From: DASZQY01 sp035548515
GTDB lineage: Bacteria > Pseudomonadota > Alphaproteobacteria > Rhizobiales > Kaistiaceae
Assembly (NCBI GenBank): GCA_035548515.1
Contig: DASZSW010000037.1
Coordinates: forward strand, 1-64,000
DNA length: 64,000 bases
Direction of reading: 5' to 3'
Position 1 is the stretch's first letter. Every line of letters begins with the position of its first letter. Below, piece by piece: positions 42,246 to 53,360 of the stretch. The notes under the pieces were generated by a model that saw only the letters and a program-made list of their open reading frames with translations, was not told where the DNA came from and did no database searches. The position numbers and the translations under genes are program-made.

Positions 42246-44923
42246 GGCTGCCGCCCCAGCGGAAAGGCAAGCGTGACCCGCGCACCGCGGCCCTGCCGCA
42301 CCGGGCTTTCGGCCCGCACCGAGCCGCCGTGCGCCTCTACGATCCCCTTGGTGATGGCGAGGCCAAGGCCGGTGCTCTCGCCACCGTCGGCGCGACGCGC
42401 GCCGGAGGCGCCGCTGAAGAATTTGTCGAAGACGTGCGCCAGCATGTCCGCTGGTATACCCGGTCCGTCATCCGTGACGGAAAGCGAAATCGAGCCCGCA
42501 TCGACGCTGCATGAAATCACGATCGCCGCGTCAGACCCGCCATGGCTGACCGCATTGCCGACGACGTTGGACAATGCCTGCTCCACCAGAAGCGCGTCCG
42601 CCTCGATGAGCGACAACTCGGCCGGCAGCGCGACGCTGATCTTCCTTTCCGGCTCACGCCGCCGGGCAGCGTTGACGACGCGCGTGACGATCTCCTTAAG
42701 ATCGGTCCATTCCTTCCGGAGTTCGAGCGCGCCGGCGTCGATCCGCGTGATAGCGAGCAGGTTGCGCACCATCTCGTCGAGATGCCGCGCCTCGCCCATT
42801 ATGTCGGAGAGCAGCCCGGTCCTCTCAGCCGCCGGAAGCTTGTCGCCGTAGTCCTGTAGACTGGTCGCCGAACCGAGGATCGACGACAGCGGTGTGCGGA
42901 AATCGTGCGAGATCGAAGCGAGCAGCGTGTTGCGCACACGCTCCGTCTCAACCGCGGTGCGCGCGTCGGCAATTTCGCGCGCCAGCGCCGCACGATCGAG
43001 TGCTGCGCCCGTCTGCTCCGCCAGCGTCTGCAGCAGCGTGTGCGCCTCGGGGTCGAGGGGCGCTGCACCGGGCACCTGCGCGACGCCGACGACACCCGCC
43101 GATCCCCGCGCGGTCCTCAGCGGCAGGAAAAGCCACGGCACGGTGGGCAGCGTACCGGTCTCCGCGCCCGCCGCCTCGTTGTGGGTGAACGCCCAGCGCG
43201 CCGCCGTCATCGTTGCGGCGTCGAGCGCATCCTCAGGCGGCCACGCCGCCCGCAGCTTCAGGAGATTGCCGTCGGCGAGCAGCACCACTGTGGCTCGACC
43301 GAGGCTGGTGTGGATCTCGCTGGCCGCGCCTTCGGCCACCGCATCGGGTGTCGCAAGGCCCGACAGCCGGCGCGTGAACTCGTAGAGCCGCCGCGTCGCG
43401 CGCACGCGGTCGGCCGCGCTCCGCGCCTGGTTGCGCACCTGTCCCACCGCCGCCGATGTCAGCACCGAGACGATGAGGAACGTGCCTAGCGCCAGCAGCT
43501 CGTATGGTCGCGCCACCGTCAGTGTGTAGAGCGGCTCGATGAACAGGAAATTGTAGGCGACGAACGACAACAGCGAGGCATAGATCGCGGGACCGATGCC
43601 AAGTCTCAGTGCCGAAAACAGCACCGCCAGCAGAAACACGACCGAAAGATTGGGGAACGGCGTGATGAAGTTGAGCAGCCGCCCTGCGCCGATCGCCAGC
43701 GCCACCGCCACCGTTGCCCACGCGAACGACATCCAGCGAAAATGCGGTGCGACCGCGAAGCGCGCCCACCACGGCGGGGCTGGACCCTCGTCGCGCTGGG
43801 TCACGACGTGAACCGCAATGTCCTCGGCGCGGCGCAACAGCTCGTGCGGCAGCGAGCGGCCGAAGAGTTCGGACACGAACCCGCCACGCGACCGGCCAAT
43901 TACGATCTGTGTCACGTTCTCGAAGCGCGCGAGCCGCAGCAGTTCGTCCGGAATGTCGGTACCGACCAGCGTTTTGGTCTCGGCACCAAGGCTCTCCGCC
44001 AGCCGCAGCGCGTCGGTGACTTTGCGCAGCGACGCCTCGGCAAGCCGTTGCCCGGGCCGCTCGACCGTCACCGCGATCCACGGCGCATTCATCTGGTCGG
44101 CCAGCCGCTTTGCGGCCCGCACGATCGCCGGCGAGCCCGCGTCGGCGCCGACAGACGCAAGGATGCGCTCGCCGGCTGCCCACGGCCCGGCAATTGCCTG
44201 TGCCTGCATGCGCTCGATGAGATCGGAGTCGACCCGCTCGGCGGCACGCCGCAGCGCCAGTTCGCGCAGCGCCGCGAGGTTCTGCGGTTTGAAGAAATTC
44301 TCCACCGCTCGCTGCGCCGTGTCGCGTACGTAGACCTTGCCCTCGGCGAGCCGCTTCAGCAATTCGTCCGGCGGCAGATCGACCAACACGATCTCATCGG
44401 CGTCCTCGAACGCACTGTCAGGCACTGTTTCGCGGATGCGCACGCGCGTGATCTTCTGGATCACGTCGTTCAGACTTTCGAGGTGCTGGATGTTCAGCGT
44501 CGTCCACACGTCGATGCCGGCCGCGAGCAGTTCCTCGACATCCTGCCAGCGTTTGGGGTGACGGCTGCCCGGCACGTTGGTATGGGCGTATTCGTCGACA
44601 AGCAGAAGCTGCGGCTTCCGCGCCAGCGCTGCATCGACATCGAATTCGTCGCCGATTCGGTTGCGATAGGCCGTCGCCCGCCGCGGCAATATCTCGAGGC
44701 CGGCTATCATCGCCTCGGTGTCGGTGCGGCCGTGCGTCTCCACCAGCCCGACCACAACATCGCGGCCATCGGCCTTGGCCGTGCGCGCATTGGAAAGCAT
44801 CGCATATGTCTTGCCGACGCCCGGCGATGCGCCGAGGAAAATCTTGAGATGACCGCGCCCTTCCCTCCCGGCTAGGGCAAGAAGGGCGTCGGGCGAGGCG
44901 CGTTGCTCCGTGGCCACCGGCAT
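42242..44923 (-). CDS. kdpD: sensor histidine kinase KdpD
   Basis: An 893-residue membrane sensor. The N-terminal KdpD domain has FLGASPGVGKTYAML (Walker A-like, about 30-45) and DEYAHTNVPGSRHPKRWQDV. A universal-stress-protein-like domain follows, then four membrane segments (about residues 395-500). A GAF-like region precedes the H box SISHDFRTPLSS near 665, and the ATPase domain shows NVVGNAVSHGG, DDGPGIPADM and GLGLAITKG. It phosphorylates KdpE. All key residues are intact. It begins 9 nt after kdpC. Confidence 0.96.
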   Translation of the reverse strand: MPVATEQRASPDALLALAGREGRGHLKIFLGASPGVGKTYAMLSNARTAKADGRDVVVGLVETHGRTDTEAMIAGLEILPRRATAYRNRIGDEFDVDAALARKPQLLLVDEYAHTNVPGSRHPKRWQDVEELLAAGIDVWTTLNIQHLESLNDVIQKITRVRIRETVPDSAFEDADEIVLVDLPPDELLKRLAEGKVYVRDTAQRAVENFFKPQNLAALRELALRRAAERVDSDLIERMQAQAIAGPWAAGERILASVGADAGSPAIVRAAKRLADQMNAPWIAVTVERPGQRLAEASLRKVTDALRLAESLGAETKTLVGTDIPDELLRLARFENVTQIVIGRSRGGFVSELFGRSLPHELLRRAEDIAVHVVTQRDEGPAPPWWARFAVAPHFRWMSFAWATVAVALAIGAGRLLNFITPFPNLSVVFLLAVLFSALRLGIGPAIYASLLSFVAYNFLFIEPLYTLTVARPYELLALGTFLIVSVLTSAAVGQVRNQARSAADRVRATRRLYEFTRRLSGLATPDAVAEGAASEIHTSLGRATVVLLADGNLLKLRAAWPPEDALDAATMTAARWAFTHNEAAGAETGTLPTVPWLFLPLRTARGSAGVVGVAQVPGAAPLDPEAHTLLQTLAEQTGAALDRAALAREIADARTAVETERVRNTLLASISHDFRTPLSSILGSATSLQDYGDKLPAAERTGLLSDIMGEARHLDEMVRNLLAITRIDAGALELRKEWTDLKEIVTRVVNAARRREPERKISVALPAELSLIEADALLVEQALSNVVGNAVSHGGSDAAIVISCSVDAGSISLSVTDDGPGIPADMLAHVFDKFFSGASGARRADGGESTGLGLAITKGIVEAHGGSVRAESPVRQGRGARVTLAFPLGRQP

Positions 44924-44932
44924 GCCTGCATT

Positions 44933-45499
44933 TTACGGCGGCAGCGCGTCGAGCGCGAGGTTCAGCGCGAGAACGTTAACGTGCGGCTCGCCGAAGATGC
45001 CCAGCGCCCGCCCCTGGATCTGGCTGCGCACAAGGGCTTCCACCTTCGCGGCGTCGAGCCCGCGCGCCTTGGCAACAATCACCGTCTGCATCAGCGCGTT
45101 CTCGGGCGAAATGTCGGGATCGAGCCCGCTGCCGGAAGCCGTGACCGCATCGACCGGTATGTCGCCGGTGACGCCTTCGCCGCGGAGCGCCGTAGTGTCC
45201 GCCTTCACCCGGTCGATCAGCTTCTGCGTTATCGGCCCGAGGTTGGAGCCCGACGACGCGCCGGCATCGTACCCGTTGCCCGCCGCCGATGGCCGCGGAT
45301 GGAAGTAGCGCGGCGACGCAAACTCCTGCCCGATCAGGCTGGACCCAATGACACGGCCGTCGCGCTCCACCAGGCTGCCGTTCGCCGCCGAGGGGAACAC
45401 GGCAGCGGAGATGCCGGTGATAGCCAGGGGATAGGCAACCCCGGTGAGCAGCGTAAAGCCGAGCAGCATGGCGATTGCGGGACGAAGATGGTTGAGCAC
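44933..45499 (-). CDS. kdpC: potassium-transporting ATPase subunit KdpC
   Basis: A 188-residue subunit with one N-terminal membrane segment (AMLLGFTLLTGVAYPLAITGI). Downstream blocks are GSSLIGQEFASPRYFHPRPSAAG, ASSGSNLGPITQKLIDRV and VTASGSGLDPDISPENA. I chose GTG 45499, with GGAG eight bases upstream and the typical LNHLRPAI opening; a GTG at 45514 would overlap kdpB and add five residues. KdpC assists assembly and potassium affinity of the KdpFABC complex. Confidence 0.94.
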   Translation of the reverse strand: MLNHLRPAIAMLLGFTLLTGVAYPLAITGISAAVFPSAANGSLVERDGRVIGSSLIGQEFASPRYFHPRPSAAGNGYDAGASSGSNLGPITQKLIDRVKADTTALRGEGVTGDIPVDAVTASGSGLDPDISPENALMQTVIVAKARGLDAAKVEALVRSQIQGRALGIFGEPHVNVLALNLALDALPP

Positions 45500-45510
45500 G
45501 GTATCACTCC

Positions 45511-47559
<2,049 letters not shown>

Positions 47560-47575
47560 TGTTGCGGCTCCTTCT

Positions 47576-49279
47576 TCAGAATGTCTTGCCGGCGAGCATC
47601 CGGAAGTGCTCGACGATCGGGCCAAGGGCGAGCGCCGGGAAAAACTCGAGGCCGCTGACGATGACGATCACGCCGGCGAGCAGCCCGATGAACAGCCCGC
47701 CGTTTGTGGGGAACGTGCCCGCCGACGGCGCCAGCCGCGGCTTGGCCGCCAGCGACCCCACGATCGCCATCACAGGCACGATGATGCCGAAGCGGCCGAG
47801 CAGCATCGCGATGCCGAGCGTGGTGTCGTACCAGGCGGCGTTGGCCGTAAGCCCGGCGTAGGCCGATCCGTTGTTCCCAACGGCCGACGAGAATGCATAG
47901 AGGATCTCGGTGTAGCCGCGCGGACCGGGGTTGTTCAGCCCCGCAAGCGCCACCGGCAGCACGGTTGAGATGGCGGTGAAGCCCAGCGTGACGGCCGGGA
48001 TGATGAGAATGGCCAGCATCGCCATCTTCACCTCGCGCGCCTCCAGCTTCTTGCCGAGATACTCCGGGGTGCGGCCGACCATCAGTCCCGCCACGAACAT
48101 AGCGATGATGGCGAACACGACGATGCCGTAAACTCCGGAGCCGACGCCGCCGGGCACCACCTCGCCGATCTGGATGAGCAGCAGCGGCACCAGCCCGCCG
48201 AGCGGCATGAACGAGTCGTGCATCGCATTGACCGAGCCATTCGAGGCGCCCGTGGTGAAGGTCGCCCAGGTGGTGGACTGCGCGATGCCAAAGCGCACCT
48301 CCTTGCCTTCCATGTTGCCGCCCGCGATGCCCAGCGCGTGCATCAGTGGGTTGCCGGAGGCCTCTGCCCAATAGGCGACCGCGCACCCGGCGACGAGGAA
48401 GAGCATCATCACCGCAAACAGCGCCCAGCCTTCGCGCTCCCGCCCGATCATGCGGCCGAAGCTGATGGCGAGCCCGAGCGACAGCGCCAAGATCGCCCAG
48501 AGCGACAGCACGCCCGTCCAGATGTTCGGGTTTTCGTACGGGTGCGCCGAGTTGACGTTGAAGAAGCCGCCGCCGTTGGTGCCGAGCTGCTTGATCGCGA
48601 TCTGCGACGCGACCGGCCCCTGCGCAAGCGTCTGCTGCGCGCCCTCCAGCGTCGTCGCTTCGACATAGCCATGGAGGTTCTGCGGCATGCCGAGCGCGAC
48701 GAATACCAACGCCAGCACGATCGAGAGCGGCAGCAGGATGTAGAGCGTGGCGCGCGTCAGATCGACCCAGAAGTTGCCGACCGTCTCGGCGCGCGTCCGC
48801 GAGAACGCACGCGCCAGCGGCGCGACGAGCGCAATGCCGGTCGCCGCCGAGACGAAGTTGTGCGTCGTCAGCCCCGCCATCTGGCTGAAGTACGACATCG
48901 TCGTCTCGCCGCCATAGCTCTGCCAGTTGGTGTTGGTGACGAACGAGATCGCCGTATTGAACGCGAGATGCTCGCTGAGTCCCGGCAGGCCACGCGGATT
49001 GAGCGGCAGAAAGTATTGCAGGCGCAGGATCGCATAGAGCGTGACGAAACCAACGACGCTGAACATCAGCAGCGAGATCGTGTAAGCGAGCCACGTCTGC
49101 TCGCGCTTCTCGTCAACGCCGGCTAAGGCGTAGAAGCCGCGTTCGACCGGCGCCAGCAGCGGCGATAGCGGCGAGCGCCGTCCCTCCATGGCGCCCACCA
49201 TGAAGACGCCCAGCGGGCGCGCCGTGGCGGCGACCAACGCCAACATCAGGACTACCTGTATCCAACCGTTGAAGGTCAT
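47576..49279 (-). CDS. kdpA: potassium-transporting ATPase subunit KdpA
   Basis: A 567-residue polytopic inner-membrane channel-like subunit. The four selectivity-filter loops are visible as NTNWQSYGGE, LGTNGGGFFN, TTGASNGSV and VGNNGSAYAG. It binds and conducts potassium in the KdpFABC complex. Start ATG 49279 lies 3 nt after the kdpF stop. Length matches the family. Confidence 0.97.
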   Translation of the reverse strand: MTFNGWIQVVLMLALVAATARPLGVFMVGAMEGRRSPLSPLLAPVERGFYALAGVDEKREQTWLAYTISLLMFSVVGFVTLYAILRLQYFLPLNPRGLPGLSEHLAFNTAISFVTNTNWQSYGGETTMSYFSQMAGLTTHNFVSAATGIALVAPLARAFSRTRAETVGNFWVDLTRATLYILLPLSIVLALVFVALGMPQNLHGYVEATTLEGAQQTLAQGPVASQIAIKQLGTNGGGFFNVNSAHPYENPNIWTGVLSLWAILALSLGLAISFGRMIGREREGWALFAVMMLFLVAGCAVAYWAEASGNPLMHALGIAGGNMEGKEVRFGIAQSTTWATFTTGASNGSVNAMHDSFMPLGGLVPLLLIQIGEVVPGGVGSGVYGIVVFAIIAMFVAGLMVGRTPEYLGKKLEAREVKMAMLAILIIPAVTLGFTAISTVLPVALAGLNNPGPRGYTEILYAFSSAVGNNGSAYAGLTANAAWYDTTLGIAMLLGRFGIIVPVMAIVGSLAAKPRLAPSAGTFPTNGGLFIGLLAGVIVIVSGLEFFPALALGPIVEHFRMLAGKTF

Positions 49280-49282
49280 GGG

Positions 49283-49369
49283 CTACAGCCTCTCGGGATG
49301 GAGCAGCGCGTAAACGAGGTACACAGCGAGGCAGAAGGCGACGATGCCGCCAAGGGCGAGATCAAACAT
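49283..49369 (-). CDS. kdpF: potassium-transporting ATPase subunit KdpF (28 residues)
   Basis: MFDLALGGIVAFCLAVYLVY then ALLHPERL: a single hydrophobic membrane helix ending in the HPERL/HPE(R/K)F-type C-terminus typical of KdpF. It directly precedes kdpA with a 3 nt gap. KdpF stabilises the KdpFABC complex in the membrane. Confidence 0.88.
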   Translation of the reverse strand: MFDLALGGIVAFCLAVYLVYALLHPERL

Positions 49370-49377
49370 GTCCGGCC

Positions 49378-49461
49378 TCAGGCGTTCGCGGCCCAGCGAG
49401 CGTACAAGCCCATCAGTCCGAGAAGCCCGAGACCGAGCGCCAGAAAGACGATATCGAGCAT
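49378..49461 (-). CDS. 27-residue membrane miniprotein upstream of kdpF
   Basis: Starting at ATG 49461, it encodes MLDIVFLALGLGLLGLMGLY followed by ARWAANA: one membrane helix with a short polar end. It sits 8 nt upstream of kdpF in the same direction. Similar tiny frames occur ahead of kdpF/kdpA in many alphaproteobacteria, though I know no assigned function. It may be a second KdpF-like peptide or a translated leader. Confidence 0.6.
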   Translation of the reverse strand: MLDIVFLALGLGLLGLMGLYARWAANA

Positions 49462-49844
49462 TGGATGATCCCTTCGGGTGGCTGCGCGCCGTCCGCTCGG
49501 GAAGCTAGAAATTGCGGCGTCAGGGATCGATTGGGAAATCAGCGGCCGATCATAAAGGCGGCATAAACGGCATCTCCGGCCGCTTGCCAATTAGTGATGG
49601 CGACAGGACGAATTCGTTCGGCGTAGTCGAGACAATTCAACGCCCACGGGTGTCCATGCTAGGGCTCGTCTAGGGCGGCTCCTTGCCTACGATGATGGTG
49701 GCGTCACCCCGCCGAAGCCACGCTCTGGCGCAAGTTGCAGGCGCCTCTGCCCGCCAACATCTCACCTGTTCAACCCGGGCTGGGGAGGCACGCTTCTCCG
49801 AGGACGCAGGGGCGTCATAGCCGTGATTGTTGCTTTTCGCGGTC
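49462..49844. other. 383 bp intergenic region upstream of the kdp operon
   Basis: No gene is supported. It should hold the kdp promoter (leftward). The best candidate is TTGGCA (49590-49585 on the minus strand), a 17 nt spacer and TTTATG (49567-49562); the -10 is weak, as expected for an activator-dependent promoter. I could not identify a KdpE site. At its right end CGCGGTC (49838-49844) and GACCGCG (49854-49860) form a hairpin across the stop of the next gene, without a T-run. Confidence 0.5.
49562..49590 (-). promoter_or_regulatory. candidate kdp operon promoter
   Basis: Minus-strand TTGGCA, 17 nt spacer, TTTATG, about 100 bp upstream of the 27-residue frame and about 190 bp upstream of kdpF. 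The -35 matches five of six positions, the -10 only three. Confidence 0.3.
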
Positions 49845-50753
49845 CTAGCCAGAGACCGCGATAGCGAGACTCATTGTCCGCGTGTCGCCTGCGTCGAGGA
49901 AGATGATTCCGGGTCGCTCTTCGATGTCGTCGCCAGCACCTGCGCGCACCGGCAGGCCATGCCAAGGTTCGATGCACAGGAACGGAGCGCCGGGACGCGT
50001 CCACAGTCCCAGACTGGGCAGGCCAGCGACCGTTATTGCGACCTCGGGACCGCCTGCGACGCCGAACACAATGCGGTTCCCCCAATCCGCTTCGTGAATG
50101 ATCGCCCCGCGTTCGAATTGGGTCGGGTCGAGATGCATGCGCCCTTCTCTAAAAAAAGAAGACTCCGCATCTCCGATAAAACCTTGCGCATCCATGCGTC
50201 GCATTTTCGGTTCGGCGCCGTCGTCCAGTCTCAAGAGATGCGGCTTACCCGAGGCGGCCGGCAGCGGCCAAGGAAAGCCAGGGTGAAAGCCGAAGGAAAA
50301 CGGCATCACGACCGGGCCCGTGTTCTCTATCTCAGCGGTGATGGCCAAGGTTTGTTCGAACAACACGAATATGATGTCGACGCGAAACGCCCGCGGAAAC
50401 GACTCCCTGGTCTGCGCGGTATCCACCAGCCGCAGACGACACGAGCGTGCGTCGCGATCGACCAGGTTAAACATGCTCGTCCGCGCGATTCCGTGGCTGC
50501 GCATCGGGAACGATTGCCCGCCGATAGAGATGTGTCCGTTGGGGCTCGGCCCGATGACCGGAAAGAGAATCGGGGAGCGTCCCGACCAATATGCGGGGTC
50601 TCCCTGCCATAGCCACTCGCGTCCGTTGGAGGAACGAAGCGACTGCAATTCTGCGCCCAACGGGGCGATTGCTGCGCTCAGCGATCCATTGGTCAGATAC
50701 AGGAGACCGTCACGATGCGGGCGTCGGGTCTCCACCGTCACGCCACTAGACAC
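49845..50753 (-). CDS. aldose 1-epimerase-like protein
   Basis: A 302-residue galactose-mutarotase-superfamily protein, with AIAPLGAELQSLRSSNGREWLWQGDPAYW at the N-terminus, GRSPILFPVIG, and SFGFHPGFPWP near 165 (catalytic His). This LacX-like subgroup often acts on unknown sugars. It closes the leftward ABC/SDR/enolase set. The start is uncertain: GTG 50753 is the most upstream, other GTG codons follow within 20 residues, and none has a clear ribosome site. It is unrelated in detail to the epimerase-like gene at 2225-3106. Confidence 0.85.
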   Translation of the reverse strand: MSSGVTVETRRPHRDGLLYLTNGSLSAAIAPLGAELQSLRSSNGREWLWQGDPAYWSGRSPILFPVIGPSPNGHISIGGQSFPMRSHGIARTSMFNLVDRDARSCRLRLVDTAQTRESFPRAFRVDIIFVLFEQTLAITAEIENTGPVVMPFSFGFHPGFPWPLPAASGKPHLLRLDDGAEPKMRRMDAQGFIGDAESSFFREGRMHLDPTQFERGAIIHEADWGNRIVFGVAGGPEVAITVAGLPSLGLWTRPGAPFLCIEPWHGLPVRAGAGDDIEERPGIIFLDAGDTRTMSLAIAVSG

Positions 50754-50793
50754 AGTCCGGCCGTGCGATTTTCTTCACTATCCTGCAGAGGCC

Positions 50794-51912
50794 TCAACGC
50801 GCGCGAAATCTCTCAATGTTCCTTGCCGGAATCTCGATGCCGAGCCCGGGACCACTCGGCAGAGCGACACATCCGTCGATCAGCTTATCCGGATCGCCAA
50901 GGTTCAGGGTAGCCAGTTCCTCGCGAAGCGGATTCGGGAAAGTCATGCACTCGAAGGTCAGAAAGTTTGGCGCGGCGGCGCAGAGTTGCAGGCTCGCGGC
51001 GACACAGACAGCACCCGAGAAGCCGACGTGCGGCGCGAACGGAACGCCGAAGGCGTAGCCCAGCGCGGCAATCCGGCGCGTCTCAGTGATGCCGCCCGAG
51101 CGCGCAACATCGGGTTGGATAACGCCGACGGAACCGCGGGCGATTATATCGCGGCAACCGAATACGGTGTGCTCGCTCTCTCCAGAAGCGATGCGGATCG
51201 GGCTTTGCAAGCGAAGCCGATGGTAGGCTTCGATGTCCTCGACAATGACCGGCTCCTCAAACCAATAGAAGCCAAGTTCGTGAAGCCCGCGCGCGACGGC
51301 AAGAGCGTCGTCGAAATCGAACGCACAGTTGCCATCGGCACAGAGCTGTATTTCGGGGCCGGCAATTTCCCGAACAAACCGGGCACGGGCCAGCGCCTTC
51401 TCCACTGTGGGACCGATCTTGATCTTGATCATCGGGAAGCCCTGACGCACGGCGGCCTCGGTCTGCGCCTTCGCCGTCTTATCCGCTCCCCACGAAATCG
51501 AGGAGGCATACACTTTGATCCGATCGCGGCCCATGCTGCCGAGCAGGCGATGGACCGGAAGCCCGACCGACTTGCCCATGATGTCCCAAAGGGCGATGTC
51601 GACGGCAGCTACCGCCTCCAGCAGCAAGCCACTGATCTTGCCGGTGAAGACGTGGGACATTTTTTGCCAGAGGCGCTCGACCTCAAAAGGATCTTGGCCA
51701 ATGACGATCGGCGCCAACAGGTCCTCGATGATTGAAACGTAAGAACGCAAGCTGTAACGGGCGAGCGCTTCGCCGTAGCCAACGATGCCGTCGTCGGTCT
51801 TGATGACGACCAGCACGAGTGCCGCATTGGGGCGGCCTCCGAGCGCCGTGCGCTGCGACTCTTCGTCGAGGGGCGCGACAAGCGGGATCGCCTCGACGCT
51901 GGCTATTTTCAT
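50794..51912 (-). CDS. mandelate racemase/muconate lactonizing enzyme-family protein
   Basis: A 372-residue enolase-superfamily enzyme. The KxK catalytic motif is in MIKIKIGP near 165, metal ligands are in CADGN, FEEPV and ASGESE near 195-250, and the Asp/His dyad is in IQPDVARSGG and APHVGFSG near 270-297. This is the mandelate-racemase subgroup pattern, shared by many sugar-acid dehydratases. Start ATG 51912 has GGAGC eight bases upstream. It is co-transcribed with the sugar-binding protein; a sugar-acid or dipeptide-like substrate is plausible, not established. Confidence 0.88.
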   Translation of the reverse strand: MKIASVEAIPLVAPLDEESQRTALGGRPNAALVLVVIKTDDGIVGYGEALARYSLRSYVSIIEDLLAPIVIGQDPFEVERLWQKMSHVFTGKISGLLLEAVAAVDIALWDIMGKSVGLPVHRLLGSMGRDRIKVYASSISWGADKTAKAQTEAAVRQGFPMIKIKIGPTVEKALARARFVREIAGPEIQLCADGNCAFDFDDALAVARGLHELGFYWFEEPVIVEDIEAYHRLRLQSPIRIASGESEHTVFGCRDIIARGSVGVIQPDVARSGGITETRRIAALGYAFGVPFAPHVGFSGAVCVAASLQLCAAAPNFLTFECMTFPNPLREELATLNLGDPDKLIDGCVALPSGPGLGIEIPARNIERFRAR

Positions 51913-51978
51913 TTTCGGTGCTCCGAATTTATGAAAAGCGGCGGCGGCCCGAAGCCGCCGCCGCGCTACTGCTGCCAA

Positions 51979-53247
51979 CTACTGGCGACGCGAATTGTAG
52001 TCCTTTTCGGCGGCCGCGATGGCTTCCGCGGGGGCCATCTTGTCGGTGATCACCTGCTGAATCATGGTGCTCAGGACCTCGTTTAAGAGGTCGGTGTTCT
52101 CCGGCCAATTGAAGGCGAGCGGGTTGCTGCTGGCGTAGTTCAACAGTGTCGGCACGCTCGCGATCGCCGGCGCCTGAAGCGCGGCGTCGCCGGAGAGACT
52201 CGCCCGCACCGGGAGGTAGCCGGCCTTCAGCGCCTGATCGCGCTGTGAGTCGGTGGAGGTCCAGCTCTTGATCATCTCGCACGCGGCGTCGGGATTCTTT
52301 GCCGCCTTTGGGATAACCAGGTTCCAGCCGTTCAGAGCCGCTGGTGAGGTGGTGCCAGCCTGAAGGCCGGGTGGAGCGATGAACGTCCACTTCGCGCCGT
52401 CGGTCGCCGTCTCCTGGAACGACGAAGCCTCCTGCGATCCTTCGGCGACGAACACAGCACGGCCCGACTGACCAAGTTGCTCGACGTCATCGGTGGAACT
52501 CAGTGCAACGTCAACCGGCAGGATCTTGTCCTGCACGGCCTTGTGCAGCCGATTCAGCAGGTCAACGGTCTGCGGCGAGTTGAACGCCGCGGAGCCGTCG
52601 TCGTTCAGGATCTTGCCGCCCGCTCCAATGACCATCGGCACGAACCATTCGATGGCCTCGACAGAGCCGCCGCCAGCGCTGAAGGTCATGCCGAGCGGCG
52701 CCTGACCCGGCTGTGCCGCCTTTTGCGCGGTGGTCAGCAGTTCGTCGAAGCTGGTCGGCGCTTTCAGGCCGGCTTTCTCCAGAAGATCGGCGCGATAGTA
52801 GAAACCGAAGACGCGCAGCTCATAAGGGACGCCATAGGCGGCGCCATCTTTTCCCTTGGCTGCCGCGAGGACGACGACATCCTTACGGTCGGCGTCGGAC
52901 CAGATCTTGCCGAAACAGGAATCGAGCGGCATCAGCGCACCGGATGCAATCAGCGCCGGCATATTCGGCGAATAGATCATGGCGAGGTCGGGGGTACCGC
53001 CTGCCTGAGCGGCACGCATCAGCGAGGGGACGAGTTGGTCCCATTCGACGATGTTCGTGTTGACCTTGGTGCCGGGCGACGCCTTCTCGAACGCATCTAT
53101 GACGTCGGTCAGCGCCGCCGAGCGGGCGCCGTCGCCGGCCGGATCGAGGAAGCTCCACAGCGCCACATCGGCGGCGTGGGCTGGCGCGAAGCTGGAGGCA
53201 AAGATGGCGACGCCGGCTAGCGCCGCCTGGCGGATGGTTCTTTTCAT
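51979..53247 (-). CDS. extracellular sugar-binding protein, SBP family 1
   Basis: A 422-residue binding protein. The signal peptide MKRTIRQAALAGVAIFAS is followed by a probable cleavage after AHA near residue 25. The mature protein starts with VALWSFLDP and contains FEKASPGTKVNTNIVEWDQL and PDLAMIY, typical of the carbohydrate (MalE/UgpB) family. I chose ATG 53247; the open frame reaching 54054 is an out-of-frame overlap with the permease gene. It lies third in the transporter set, after the permeases, with a 113 bp gap holding an inverted repeat, which suggests separate tuning of its level. Confidence 0.92.
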   Translation of the reverse strand: MKRTIRQAALAGVAIFASSFAPAHAADVALWSFLDPAGDGARSAALTDVIDAFEKASPGTKVNTNIVEWDQLVPSLMRAAQAGGTPDLAMIYSPNMPALIASGALMPLDSCFGKIWSDADRKDVVVLAAAKGKDGAAYGVPYELRVFGFYYRADLLEKAGLKAPTSFDELLTTAQKAAQPGQAPLGMTFSAGGGSVEAIEWFVPMVIGAGGKILNDDGSAAFNSPQTVDLLNRLHKAVQDKILPVDVALSSTDDVEQLGQSGRAVFVAEGSQEASSFQETATDGAKWTFIAPPGLQAGTTSPAALNGWNLVIPKAAKNPDAACEMIKSWTSTDSQRDQALKAGYLPVRASLSGDAALQAPAIASVPTLLNYASSNPLAFNWPENTDLLNEVLSTMIQQVITDKMAPAEAIAAAEKDYNSRRQ

Positions 53248-53285
53248 TGTTCTCTCTCCCACTGGTTTTCTTGGCGTTGATTCTT

Positions 53286-53325
53286 GCGACATCCGCATCG
53301 CTTCTGCCCATCTCGCGGATGTCGC
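53286..53325. repeat. 11 bp inverted repeat in the leader of the binding-protein gene
   Basis: GCGACATCCGC (53286-53296) and GCGGATGTCGC (53315-53325) are perfect inverted copies separated by 18 nt, between the permease stop and the binding-protein start. As RNA it forms a stable 11 bp hairpin 39 nt before the ATG. No T-run follows, so it is more likely an mRNA-stabilising or processing element, or an operator, than a terminator. Confidence 0.65.
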
Positions 53326-53360
53326 ATCGCGAGAGGGACAGCTATTCGTGAAAACCGCCG

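Noticed and set aside
49462..49844. Missing C-terminal part of formate dehydrogenase at the left edge of the sugar-acid locus
   Set aside because: The minus-strand translation by eye shows no resemblance to formate dehydrogenase, so a simple insertion into that gene is not supported.
49838..49860. CGCGGTC/GACCGCG hairpin as an intrinsic terminator of the epimerase gene
   Set aside because: The stem is perfect, but the stop codon lies in its loop and A rather than T residues follow on the coding strand.
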